Shown here in pieces: positions 26,019 to 39,290 of a DNA stretch of 64,000 bases. Under the pieces are notes generated by a model that was not told where the DNA came from, did no database searches, and saw nothing but the letters and a program-made list of their open reading frames with translations. The number at the start of each line of letters is the position of its first letter. Positions within the stretch are counted from its first letter, which is position 1. Source of the DNA: Arctopsyche grandis (Eukaryota > Arthropoda > Insecta > Trichoptera > Hydropsychidae); NCBI RefSeq assembly GCF_051622035.1, contig NC_135358.1, positions 21,270,501 to 21,334,500 on the forward strand. Direction: 5' to 3'. Made by a program: the position numbers and the translations under genes.

Positions 26019-27377
26019 AAAATGCTTCTCAAAGTATGTGCAAGTATTTAGATTTAGATGCACTTTGAGTATATAAATACGTAGAATTATCCACCAAATT
26101 CTGCATACATAAAAGTTTTAAAGGCAGAGAGAGATTTTCAAGATAATGGCCCCGTTTTAAGATAAAGAGTTTACATCAAGGCCACTATATTGTTACACTT
26201 TTAAAAAAAATAATAAAAAAAAACACCATTACTGCAATTTTGATTACAAAAATAAGACCAGAAGTGCTTTCTTCTTCTTCTTTCTTGTTTTCTTCTTCTT
26301 CTTTCTTGTAAATTTGATTATAATTTACATCATTATGTGGCTTCAATTGTGTTTTTCATGCTTATTTTACTTACTCCATTAGCATTTGAAGCAACTGAAC
26401 ATTTCAACTTAGTGACGTGGGCATTTTTGTTGACTTTTTGTAGTTAAGTCTTATTGAATAAGAGTCTTCGTGACAGCTTCAATCTAGGATGTGTTAGTCA
26501 AATTTCAAAATTACAATAGTCATTCTATGTATAACTCAAATTGTAATATATTATATAAATGTATACATATATGTATATAGTAGAGCGCATTTTTTTGTGT
26601 GGTTTTTTACTTCCTGGATCCATTCATGTTTGTAACTTTTAAAAATGGCCGATATTCAATATCTGTACAACGTCTTCATGGTCCCGATCGTTAATTCTGC
26701 ACAATCTGTCCAAACCCCCATCAGCCACCTCTTCCCCTTATTTCACAACCCTCATCCCACCACCACCGTCAGTTGGCAAACCCATAAATTACCCAGCTTG
26801 AGAATCCGATATGGCCGGGGTTCTGCAGACCCCTCTATCACCTGTACGCCACAATAGTGCTCAATTCTTACCCACACACACAAATGTCTTACGCACATCT
26901 TGGAGAGAGAGAGAAAGAGGAAAGATTCAAGTGCGGTGCACTCTGAACAAAGAACTCCAGGCGCTTCCAATAAATCAGTGCCTTGGAATTTTTGCTCAAC
27001 GTTCCGACTCTTGAGGGGTTGACTTCACCCCCTCTCAGCCTCCCTTCCGACCAGACTTTTTATCGACGGTGATTGAAAGTTTTCATTTTATCACGCTTGT
27101 TATTCCCGAGTAATGACACGAAATGCGATTCCATTATTATACATTACTACCACAGTGGATGAATCATCAAATTCATATATTATATAAAAACGTGGCTATT
27201 TTTAAAATATATAAAGTTTCAAACTATAAATATATAAAAAAAAACATTAAAAATTTAAGAGAGAAGAGATGTATGACTAAACTTACGTAACCTTACACTT
27301 CTTTTTTGCCTTTCAATGATTTGAGATGAAATTTCAATAATCAAAACACATAAATCTGATTTACGCTTACATTATAA
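26019..27377. other. Non-coding stretch
   Basis: A CTTCTTCTTCTTTCTTG unit is repeated at 26,270-26,310. 26,640-27,070 is moderately GC-rich. No gene seen. Confidence 0.35.
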
Positions 27378-27858
27378 CCAGCAGAATAGACTAGGGGTTA
27401 GCATATAATGCTTTGAACAGAGTGATCACGGGCTCAAATCCCACTGGTTTCTGCTGGCCAGACCTTGGATTTGTGACTCCAAGTCGATCGTTTCCTATCA
27501 GATTTTACTAATTTATCTGATTTTTTATTGAAACGGTTACAAAAATTTGGCAACCTTACCCATTTTCTCGCAAATCTCAAGTTTTCAGCAATATCGAATT
27601 TCCTTGAATTGTATAATATGCTGCAAATTTACAAATCTGACCATTAATATAACTTTGAATGTTAATTGATATGTATTTACTGAATTTCGCTGAATTATTT
27701 AAAAATGCTGCAAATTTACAAATTTTACCATATATGTCTCTGTGGGTGTTAATTGATATGTATTTACTTTGTATATTACTTGTATCAAATGACAAAATAT
27801 TTCTTGGCGTTACCTGTTAGGCCCTCCTAGTATAGATTAAAAGTAAATAAATTATATG
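27378..27858 (+). mobile_element. tRNA-derived SINE, tail type A, near full length
   Basis: The head is CCAGCAGAATAGACTAGGGG with a B box-like GGGCTCAAATCC. The body ends in the A-type tail (TGCTGCAAATTTACAAAT, GTTAATTGATATGTATTTAC). The tail is duplicated here: the GCTGCAAATTTACAAAT segment recurs about 70 bp later. The 3' end is GTTAGGCCCTCCTAG followed by an A-rich tail. It is one of the longest copies. Confidence 0.7.
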
Positions 27859-30800
27859 TAAGTAAGACGTGTTACATACGGTTCCCGGAAATATGCACTA
27901 AATTGCACTGAAAAGAAGCACAGTCCTAATTTTCAAATGCGCTCAAAAAGTACTTGTGCAATAGAATGCCACAAAAAAAGGTTAGCACCCTCGGATACAA
28001 TACAAATACCTCTTTACGCTTTTTTGTGGAATTCTATTTCGTTAGTTCTTTTTGAGCATTTTTGAAAGTTTGGATGTCTCGAGAGTGCAACTATCTCGAG
28101 TGCATTTTTCCGGTCACCGTTACATACTTTATGTATTTCAAATTTAATTGAATGAAGCCTTGACTTATGGATATTGCCATTTTAAAGGAATTTAATTTTA
28201 TTGTACACAAGTGATTTATTTGTATGTATATAGATATGTACATATGTATATACAATATAATTACAGACATGTCTGTAATGTAATACAGGTGCGCCAGGCT
28301 TCCGGGAAAGCACATCTCTTGGCTGCCAATACGGACATGGGTGAATTGTAATCTGTGCAGTAATCATGCGAGAATTTATCCCTAATGTGTCTGAGCCACC
28401 TGCGCCCTCTGCGGTATGAACTTGGTACAATACTCAGCCTCCCGTTCACTCCCACACCAGTCCTCCCCCAGAACCTCTCACCCTCTGAATATTCCCTTCC
28501 TCTATTCATATCCTCGCGCGGTAATATGTCAAGGAAGTGGCCTATAAATATCTAGGCGCTTTAATTTTAGGCCATTTATTATTGAACAACGGCAAAAGTG
28601 CATTTATTTTCGATAAGTTCGGCCGCCATTGTTGTGCCATAGATATATTGTTTTATGTTATATTTTCGACGTGGTTAAGCGTATATGGGTCGACAGTGGA
28701 TGCCGCCATGTTAGCTTTGACAGCAGAAGTTCCCATTGTGCACAGTAAAGGGTTAACAAGTCAATTGTAATTGAAAACTCTCGAATTGAATTTTATTTGT
28801 TGCGTCAGCGGCGCCGGATCGTGTCGCGCGAAATGGCCGCGCGCGTCAATCAAGCGTCGCAAAATGGCGGCAACTATTTCAATGGCCGACCATTCCACGA
28901 TGCGTGATTGCTCCACTGACGATTATCCAATGGGAAAATTAAATCATGCTACATTTTTTCAGCTATTCCTGTTTTATTACAATGCTTCGTCGTACTGTGG
29001 TTAATATGCGAACCGTCAGTGATTAATGGATATTTATTTCAGAGTGTTTCTGTATTATATGTACATGCATATATACATACATACATACAAGGTACATCAA
29101 CCGAACAATAACATTTTTGCCATATTCCAAGGAGTGTTGTTTTATGTAACGAGCAAAATAAATACCTTTATTCTGTTGAGCAATTGTAATCACAACGTAG
29201 GTTTAGCTTGGGTACATACTAACCTCGCTTATCATTCAAACTCCCACACTCAAATTTAACTTTTCACACGGTCATACGTGTGAATAACACAACTATAAAA
29301 TATTTATAACTAGATATTTGCGATAAAACAGAAATACCAGACATTGGTCATAACAAGTCGATAAAAAAATGTATGTATGTAAACCGCACTTCGATGCGAC
29401 AGTTAGTCAGAAAATCAGACCGCTTATATATAGTCATTACATCCGATTCAACGAGTACATTACATACTATTGAGAAAATCAGACTAATTCAATCAGTGCT
29501 CTCTCAATCAATCAATCTCTCAGACGCTCATCTCTCAGACCTTAAATTAAATTAAAGTGCTCTTCGAATATGTAGTTCAGTGATAATTAAAAGTGTATCT
29601 TTTAAAATATAATATGAGTATTCAGTTTTAAAATAATCTCTTTCATTAAAAGCTTTAAAACCATAAAAAATATATAATAAAGAAATATTGATTGTGATAT
29701 TGACTGGATTATGATAATCCCAATCAACTTTTTAAAAACACAAACAACTCCTGAAACGTGACAATACATATACATATATGTATATTGACTGATAATACCT
29801 TAATCTTTGATTAATAACCAATTACGCCTCCTCTTTTCTGTATTGGCGTCTCTCCTTTGTCTTCCTTCTATAGTGCATCTTCTCATTTTCTCTCGTTCTC
29901 ATCACTTCTCATACTCACCTACTTATCTACCTCCTTATTCCTTAAAGTTGGGACTGCAGACAGTTGATGATCACCTTCTTTTATTTATTTTTCTGTCATT
30001 TGATGAAACTATTCAATTACGATTTCAACCTTAGTATACATGTATGTAGATAACTATTATAATTTTGCGAATAATTTTATTTAGAATTTCCCAAGCCCTA
30101 GTTGCATATCACCAAAATTTTAATTGTACATATGTTCAATGTATATACCGTACAAAAAAATCGAGTACATGTATGTATGTACATATACATAGGTATATGC
30201 AAACATACGCGAATGCATGCCCGAGTCAATCGGACCGTACGAATTTAATTTTTAATGTAACTTGTCTCCGCCGCGAGTGCACTGTGCATATAAATCAACA
30301 AGTCGAGCGCATCTCAATGCATCATTGATGACGTTTCCTGTCGGATGCCGCGAGCCGTGTAGAACGCGCGCGCAATTAATTTCGCCCCAACCCTCCGGCC
30401 CTTCGAAAAAGCATCCACCCACCCCGATGAAATATTACAGATAGCCCTTGGAAGATCATGGCGCAATTCGAGAAGAAGAATGGCGACGACGCGGAGCATA
30501 GCCCGGCGAAGCGGTCTGATATACTCAAATGGGGTGGTAAATCGGGACGGCCAAACAATGGGGCGCGTGCCAGAGCGCGTGCTTGCACGTGCAAGTCACG
30601 CGCGAGCACCATTAGCGAGTCCCAGAAGGGATCCAGCGATTAAAGTTCGGCGAATGATTTCTAATCCCGGTCCAGATGATGGCCCATTTAGATGTATCGG
30701 GGCAATTGTAAAGGGTCTCTCAGTAGTACTGTAGGTCAGAGCTTCAAAGATTAATTGCTGATGTCACTTAAAAAATGTACCCTATATAAAAAGGGAGCCT

Positions 30801-31661
30801 ATTGTTAATTGTTTTAATGTACATATGTATGTACTATAGCAGCAGTTTCCTAACTAATTTCTACTAGGTCTCCCCCTTCTTCCATACAATCACATTTTCA
30901 AAAGAAAATGTATTAATACAAAAAATACAAATATAATTGACAAAACAATAAAATTCTTCATCCAACTGTTTCGCCTATGATTCACCGAACATTATTTCAA
31001 CCATATCAATAGCTGCTAGCAAAACTAGTGTCTCTCCTATATTGCATGTGGTATTTAATATTTTGCTATTCTGTAAGAAACTTTGTATGATCATTGCTAT
31101 GCATTTGACGGAACAGAAACTATTTAAGTTTACCAAAGTTTTTACTAAACTAAGTTTGCTTCTGTTTATTAAACTGTGCTAATTCTCTATGAAATTCTAT
31201 GTACCAACGTATTCAGAAGGCATAGTTTCAAGTTGCCGTTTTAATTTATTTGGTCTCGTCCTATATGCAGCCAAAACTTTCGTAGAGAGCAAACACATTA
31301 GTCTTTCCATGCCATTTATAATAACACGTGTATTCTTGTATTTATATTTCTACTTCTTTGTTCCCTGTCGCTTATATTATATTCCTACTATACTTTTACT
31401 ACCGTCACTATCTTCATTGTGATTGGATGTTCTCTTGTAACTAGTGAAAAATTACATGCGTTAAAGGAATAGACTTACATGTTATGCTTTGAAAGTTTGT
31501 TTTATTTTATTTTATTAAGTTATGTTATAAATCAACTTTTCGCGCCTCTTTTTGCACTAATCTGCGCCTTCTAATTTGGAAATCGCTGTACTAAATTATC
31601 TAAAGTATCACAAATGCTGAAATTATCTAGGATATTTTGAATTACAGATTCTTAAATCTTA
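27859..31661. other. Non-coding stretch with GC-rich blocks and one candidate exon
   Basis: 28,270-29,000 and 30,230-30,720 are GC/CpG-rich. 28,261-28,509 has an 82-codon minus-strand frame without a recognised domain. 29,370-29,560 has a TATATATAG run and TCAGTG-type initiator matches but no supporting gene. A candidate coding exon at 30,438-30,537 is listed separately. The rest is AT-rich. Confidence 0.35.
30438..30537 (+). CDS. Candidate 5' coding exon, gene unproven
   Basis: After a TATTACAG acceptor-like site, an ATG in good context (GATCATGG, ATG at 30,460) opens MAQFEKKNGDDAEHSPAKRS followed by DILKWG. The sequence then meets a GT (GGGGTG|GTAAAT) that would serve as a donor. Codon choice and the charged composition look coding, unlike neighbouring frames. 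Placed upstream of and co-directional with the Dok-7-like gene, it could be that gene's N-terminal exon; Dok-7 proteins begin with a short leader before the PH domain. However, I did not find the connecting exon with the expected basic, Trp-containing PH start. It could equally belong to another gene or be chance. Confidence 0.25.
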
Positions 31662-32046
31662 TTGACTAGTAGTTATCATATTATGCTTTCGAGCAAAGTG
31701 GTCACGGTTTGATTCCCACTAGTATCTACTGACTCCAGTTCGATCGTTTCCTATCAGAGTTTGCCAATTTTTCTGTTTTTCATCAAAATGGTTCTTGCAA
31801 ATTGGCATCTCCTTTCCTATTTCTTTTGCAAACCTCAAGTTAATTAGTCTCGTATTCCTCAAGTCTTGAAATTCGCCGATTTGTATAATAAAATTTTGTG
31901 TCACTGTGGATAATGTTTGCATGAATTCGCATTTTATAGATCCTTGTATTGATCGTATTATATCTGTATTAGTCCATTGGTCGCTTTGGAGTGATCTATT
32001 AAGGCGAGTGTACATGTTTTATTTAAATAAAATAAAATGTAAATAA
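31662..32046 (+). mobile_element. tRNA-derived SINE, tail type A
   Basis: The head is GACTAGTAGTTATCATATTA with B box GGTTTGATTCC. The body block CAGTTCGATCGTTTCC, TATCAGAGTTTGCC follows. It ends near GGCGAGTGTACATG and an AAATAAAATAAAATG tail. The first dozen bases of the head are lost. Confidence 0.65.
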
Positions 32047-34297
32047 ATATTACCATTTTCATGTAGATTTACAATTAATATTCATACATATTCAGACCTT
32101 GATTTTAAAACAAACTTTATAAATTTTATGGATATTAAATATGTTGGTATGAGTTGTCGGAAATCACAGTGAAAGTTTTACTATAAATTTTCAGTGTGAT
32201 ATATGTATCTTGGGTATGTTTCCGTAATCGCAAAGTGTACGCCAGAAAATTAGATACATGCTTAGATATATGTAAGATCGCTTTCACTACGCAGTTCATA
32301 CAGTTTAATAATCGTCATAGAAGCAAATCCCATTATTATGTCAGACTCGGCTCGAAAAGGGAAATCGAGCGAATTTTCCGATTCTGGACGTTTTCCGGAG
32401 AGAGGTCGTCGTCGGTCGTGTCCTCTGTCAGCAATCTCGATAGATTTCCTCGGATACGCTCTTAGCGTTATTTGTATGCGAACGGAAACGCTGGAAAGTT
32501 ATCATATTAGAGCTTTTCTAGGGTTTCGCACGCGTAAGCGAAAAAAAAGCTCACTCGCAGATCGCAAATGATAAATAAACGAAACCTACAACGCATTTAC
32601 ATGAGGGCTTTTCACTCAGAGCAATTGACAGTATGAATAAAACATGCGAGAGTGGGTTAACGCCACGCCATACGTTACGCTACCCGACTGAAAATGTTCA
32701 CGACCTCTGGATAACCCGCGACCCATTTGTACCTGTCCCACTGCTAGGGTCACCATTCTCCACTCGTGAAGAAGTCTTTCTCGATTTACCGTCAAAATAA
32801 TATGAAACTCTCTTATTTTAGAATGTTTTCATCACTTGGATGTACATATATAAGTTTGGTCATATATATTCATACGTACCATTTTGAACTTTACCGTGTG
32901 GTGGTGTGTCTGAAAGCTTTGTAATGTCGTTTGACGATTTTTCAAAATGATTCACCCTGTGACTCCTGTTTACCCTTTGGTTTTTCACGAGATATAGTCT
33001 CGCCTCGATGCACTCCGATGCACTTTTTCCCCCCGTCTGCCGTCATTATGTCAGTCGCAATGTTTACTGGTAACCTTTGCACAAACTCTACCAGTGACAT
33101 TTTGAACTACCTCGATCACTGGAGCGAGACTGCAAATATTTTGTTAAAATTTTCCGATGAATCATCGTGTTTATGACTAATAAAAATTATCGCTTAAAAG
33201 TGAATATGAATTTCAATGCCTTTCAACTATTTTGATTGATTTAACTTTAGTTGAAAATTAAATACTTCAGCAATTCAATCTATCAAACATTTATGAATTT
33301 CAATTTATTCATGAACAATGAAAGTGATCAAATTCGATATATAAAATATATTTCATATTGAAATTCCTTAAATGGGTAGATCAAAGTGAAAATAGATCCA
33401 TTATATGAATTACTTCAAAGAAATATTATACGTACATATATTTTTTTTAAGTTTCATTATTTAGTTGAATTCATATTATTTCAGTTGGACTGAATTCACA
33501 AATTGTTATCACTGCTTTTAATATAATATGTCCAAAATCCCGGAAAAGTCAAATAAATTTCCTACAGACTACCAATATTTTTAATAAATGTAAAACCGAA
33601 ACATTAAATATATCGAAATGAAAGAAAAGTGAACTTACGCTGCTTTCAAATATAGTAAATTTGTTTATAATGCAGAACTTACATGCCTCGGACAAATTCA
33701 TTTTTATCTTGTTTTAATTTCAGTAATCATAATTCCCGGACCATTAAATTTGTTTGCATTTCAAGACTTAACCTGTTGAGATTATAAATAAACCTGAATT
33801 TATTTGGTCAATAACTTCGTTTGAGTTGGTTAGTTAATTATATTATCGCTCATTAACTGCTTAAATATTGTCTGTTAGTCATAAAATACTGAAAACAATA
33901 AACGGTTCAATGATCGTCCATTTTTATTTATATAATATACTATTATCACTAAATTTTCTTTAATGTCTATTTAATTTTTAGCCTTACAATGTAACATCGT
34001 TGTCAAGATAAAACCACATACATACATACATATGCTTTATGTATCATATATATTTACATACATACATTATAATATATACATGTAAAAAATTGACTTTAAA
34101 ACTATTTGTTTGATTTATTAGTTGATTTTCAAAATTAACTTATAGAAACAAAAAAATTGTAGACAAAAAAAATTAAAATTATCCTTTTAATTTACAAAGG
34201 CGGCAATATGATATATACATTCCTAGATAATGCCATTTTAAGATTAGTATAATAAAGCTTATGAAATAAATTCAAGCCATTCAAGTATTGACTATGC

Positions 34298-34304
<7 letters not shown>
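32047..34304. other. Non-coding stretch with a GC-rich block
   Basis: 32,330-33,140 is less AT-rich, and two plus frames overlap (32,196-32,465 and 32,338-32,571) without a recognised domain. From 33,180 it is AT-rich, with an ACATACATACATA tract near 34,020. No gene is supported. Confidence 0.35.

Positions 34305-34386
<82 letters not shown>
34305..34386. repeat. (TA)n microsatellite
   Basis: About 80 bp of TA dinucleotide with a single C interruption. Confidence 0.95.
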
Positions 34387-35231
34387 ACCAAGAATGTCTT
34401 TTGTTGACACTTAAAATTTTTATTAATATGTATTCTAATGGTATTCACCATACGTATGTACTTATTAACAATAACATCAAGACTTTCTAACTAATTTCTA
34501 TAACGCAACTGATATGGAACGCTTACTCCACTTTTCCCCCAAAGGACGAATCCTTACTTACCCTCTTTCTTGAAACTTATCGATTTCAACATGTTACCGT
34601 TTAAGTACATTATCCCGAGACCCGAGCGAGTTCGAGGGTGAACAACAACTACCTGGTCCAAAATTCATCCCCAACCCCCCCGCGCACAAAACGGAACCTC
34701 GAAAGTTGAAAGGTACAGCAGTAGGTACGCCGACGAAACGAACCCTCGTGAATGATTTATTCCCTCTGTCATGCAGATTCTATTCCGCGCCGGGGAAAAT
34801 CCAACCCTGGCACGCCTTATCTATCGAATCCCCCATTTCCATTGGGGGTGTATGGGATATTCAGCCGGACGCTATTTCGATAAATCGAACTTATTAATTG
34901 CGCGTCGGTTGCACCACGGTTGAATCCATTAAGTGGCGAGAGAGTGCGGCTTTTTTGCGCAGCTTTATTGCGAATGCACAATTGAAAAGCTTTTAATGTG
35001 TTGATCTTTTCAATTTTAACTACGGCCCGGTTAACGTTAACCGCCCGATTAACTGCCATTGTGCCGACGCACCCGTTACCGGTTTATGACGCTTCGATTT
35101 CACATTCAACGGATTATTTAAATGTGTGGAGTGGTCGTAAACAACCCTCTCTCTCACTCGATTTTAAATGTTCATCTGTATATAAATTATTACTTCAATT
35201 TTAAAATATTTTCATTCAAGTGTGTATGGTT
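34387..35231. other. Non-coding stretch, GC-rich block
   Basis: 34,500-35,160 is CpG-containing and apparently unique. It includes GGTTAACGTTAACCGCC, a near-palindrome, near 35,030-35,045. No gene seen. Confidence 0.35.
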
Positions 35232-35740
35232 TACCTTATTTATTCATTAATTTATTTAAAAACACTTGGGAAAGGCGGCAAAACCGATGAACCCACGAAA
35301 TACAAATATTAAATAAGATAATGAAAAATCTAAAACACATAAATCCGAAAAGAAAATATTAACCACTCAAAATTGACGAAAATAAAATAAACATAAACCT
35401 AGCTTTAAAAATAAGAAATGGAGGAACTACAAAAACCCACTTATTTTATCGAGTTTATTTTTAAAAAGGTTTAAGTAACTAGAAGTTACTAATTCATTGG
35501 ATAGACTACACCAAACTTTAAACACTCTATTTCAAAAGAAAGATTCTCTAATTATTTTGTAATTAATATTTTTTTGGAGTTTGAGAGTTTTTCCTCTAAA
35601 ATAAGTGTTATTGTAAAACGTAGTGAAGTTTTTCATAAGAAAATTGTATTGGTTATTGATAGATGTATAGACTTCAATTAGATCGCCTCTCATTCTTCTC
35701 ATCTCCAAGGTGTAAATAAATTCTTTTCAATTACATATCA
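35232..35740 (-). mobile_element. CR1/L2-like LINE 3' end, second copy
   Basis: Minus-strand translation from about 35,702 gives LEMRRMRGDLIEVYTSIN, then FTTFYNNTYFRGKTLKLQK, then FF-stop-NRVFKVWCSLSNELV, NLFKNKLDKISGFL and a stop. This is the last part of a CR1/L2-group reverse transcriptase with one internal stop. The 3' tail (TTTTGCCGCCTTTCCCAAGT, then AAATAAATTAATGAAT) matches the element at 11,341. It is a defective, 5'-truncated insertion. Confidence 0.7.
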
Positions 35741-36527
35741 TATGAATCTCATATGATATGCTTAGGTTTACATTTTGTTTTATTTTATTCCATTAAACAA
35801 ATAAAAACGCATTTTCTGGAGCATTTTTAAATGGCTATTTGCAGTTACCATTTGTTTTTTTATTATAAATATATTCGCTGATATTTTTTTAAATCGTTAA
35901 TATAGCACAAGGCAAACAGATTGAAATAAAAAATATTTCTAATAATAAATGGGAGAGCGTTGAATGATATACAACGTAATATTTCCAAAGCCACATTTAA
36001 GCGGATTTTATTATGTAAAGCATTTGTCTCGATCCAATAAATATGCAAGGGGATTTCGGAGCTATTTGTCACTGACGAGCTTTTAAGGTCGACTTTCGTC
36101 TTTTTTTATCAGAACGTGAAAAAGTCGACAGAGTGAAGGAAAAAAGTAGTCCGGAGTGAGAACAACCCGAAAAGTTTAATGCAGGTGAGTTTTTGTACGT
36201 CTGAGTTCACAGAGGCGAAGGCTAAAAATTGGCAGCTTTTAGTCTGAGTAGGTGAGCTTTCGGCTGGAAAACTTGATCGGAAAAACTGGCAAAGCTCTAT
36301 CGATCCTGAAAAGTTTTTTCATGCGCCCATATATACACTAAAAAAACGTAATAATAGGTAATTGTACTAGACGATCGCTTTCAATACATTTCAAATTAAA
36401 ATACACAAAAGCGACCTTATATTTCAGACAACAATGGTCAAGCATATCACGTAAGATTATCAATCCTCTCACCTTTTTACTTTCGCATGAAAGATCGTTT
36501 TATATACATAGGTATATACTTATTTTA
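35741..36527. other. Non-coding stretch
   Basis: 36,060-36,310 is somewhat GC-richer and contains AATGCAG|GTGAGT at 36,178-36,190. That is a consensus splice donor, but no supporting exon can be shown. The rest is AT-rich. Confidence 0.3.
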
Positions 36528-36862
36528 CCAACAGCAAAGATAAATGGTTAGTGTGTAATGCTTTCAATTGTGTGGTCACGTGAGGGTCCAATTCAAACCA
36601 GACCGTGGATATGTGACTCCAAGGTCAATCTTTTCCTATCATAGTTTGCCAATTTATCTTATTTCATGAAGCGGTTCCAAAAAATTGGCAACTCTGTCCT
36701 ATTTCTCGCAAATTTCCAGTTTACACCATTTTCAATTCGTTGGTTTTAAAATGCTGCAAATGTGTCCATAGCTGTCTCTATAATTGTTAATCAATGTCTG
36801 TAATTGGCCTTGATTAATACTTATAATTTTTGTCCATAGATGTTGTATTAAATAAAATAATT
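36528..36862 (+). mobile_element. tRNA-derived SINE, tail type A
   Basis: The head is CCAACAGCAAAGATAAATGG. The B box is degraded (GGGTCCAATTC). The body block TGTGACTCCAAGGTCAATC, TATCATAGTTTGCC follows and ends with an AAATAAAATAA tail. Confidence 0.65.
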
Positions 36863-36894
36863 GGCGTGTAAACCTGTATAAAATATAGCCCTGA

Positions 36895-37240
36895 AAATAT
36901 ATTAGCGTATAATTATTTTAACTGAGGGTTCATGGGTTCATTCCCTGACCCAGTATTGTTGGCCAGACCTTGGATATATGTGACTCCAGGTCAATCGTTT
37001 CCCATCAGAAACGGTTGAAACGGTTCCACCAAATCGGCAACCTATCCCCGTTTCTCACAAATTCAAATTCCCAAAATATTAAATTTGTTAATTATTATAA
37101 AAATATGCTACCCACCTACGTAATCTGTAAAAATGTATGTATTTCTCGCAAAAATTTGCTGTATATCGATTTGCTGTATATGACACTGTATAAATATTTT
37201 GTATTTGTAATCTTATAAATATATTGTATTTGTAATCTTT
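36895..37240 (+). mobile_element. tRNA-derived SINE, 5' end eroded
   Basis: This lies only about 30 bp after the preceding copy and in the same orientation. The B box-like GGGTTCATTCC is present. The body (GACTCCAGGTCAATCGTTTC, AAACGGTTCCACC) lacks the short TTTGCCAATTTATCTGATTT part. The tail is poorly defined, so the 3' limit is approximate. Confidence 0.55.
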
Positions 37241-38935
<1,695 letters not shown>

Positions 38936-39030
38936 TACCGCAGCGTTCCTTACCAAGCCTCACCCCTGGAGTGTTTTCGGTGATATTTTATCATTGCATA
39001 GACATGGATTTTATAGTGATCGATTCCCTT
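38936..39030 (+). repeat. Dispersed repeat family C, copy 1
   Basis: CCTGGAGTGTTTTCGGTGAT followed by ATTTTATC and a GTGATCG block is shared with copies at 45,311 and 50,846. It is truncated by or joined to the SINE that follows. Class unknown. Confidence 0.55.
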
Positions 39031-39043
39031 ATTTGTTCCCACA

Positions 39044-39290
39044 GATATGTGTTACTCTAGGGCGATCGATTCCTATAAGAGATTGCCAATTGAACTGATT
39101 TCATTGTTGAAACGGTTTCACCAAAATGGGCAACCTGTCCCCGTTTCTCTCAAATTCTCTCAAATTGATTCAAATCATCACAAATTTGTTGATTGTTATA
39201 AAAATATGCTACCCACCTACATACTCGGTAAATATTTGTCGAATTTGTCCATAAATGTCTATAGATGATATAATATAACTGTATTTGGGT
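39044..39290 (+). mobile_element. tRNA-derived SINE, head missing
   Basis: This begins within the body (GTTACTCTAGGGCGATCGAT, TAAGAGATTGCCAATT, AAACGGTTTCACC) and continues into the 3' region, which resembles that of the copy at 36,895 (AAAAATATGCTACCCACCTA). Confidence 0.6.

Noticed and set aside
36178..36190. Consensus donor AATGCAG|GTGAGT as a 5' UTR exon of the Dok-7-like gene
   Set aside because: A single good donor in 50 kb is expected by chance, and no promoter or reading frame supports it.
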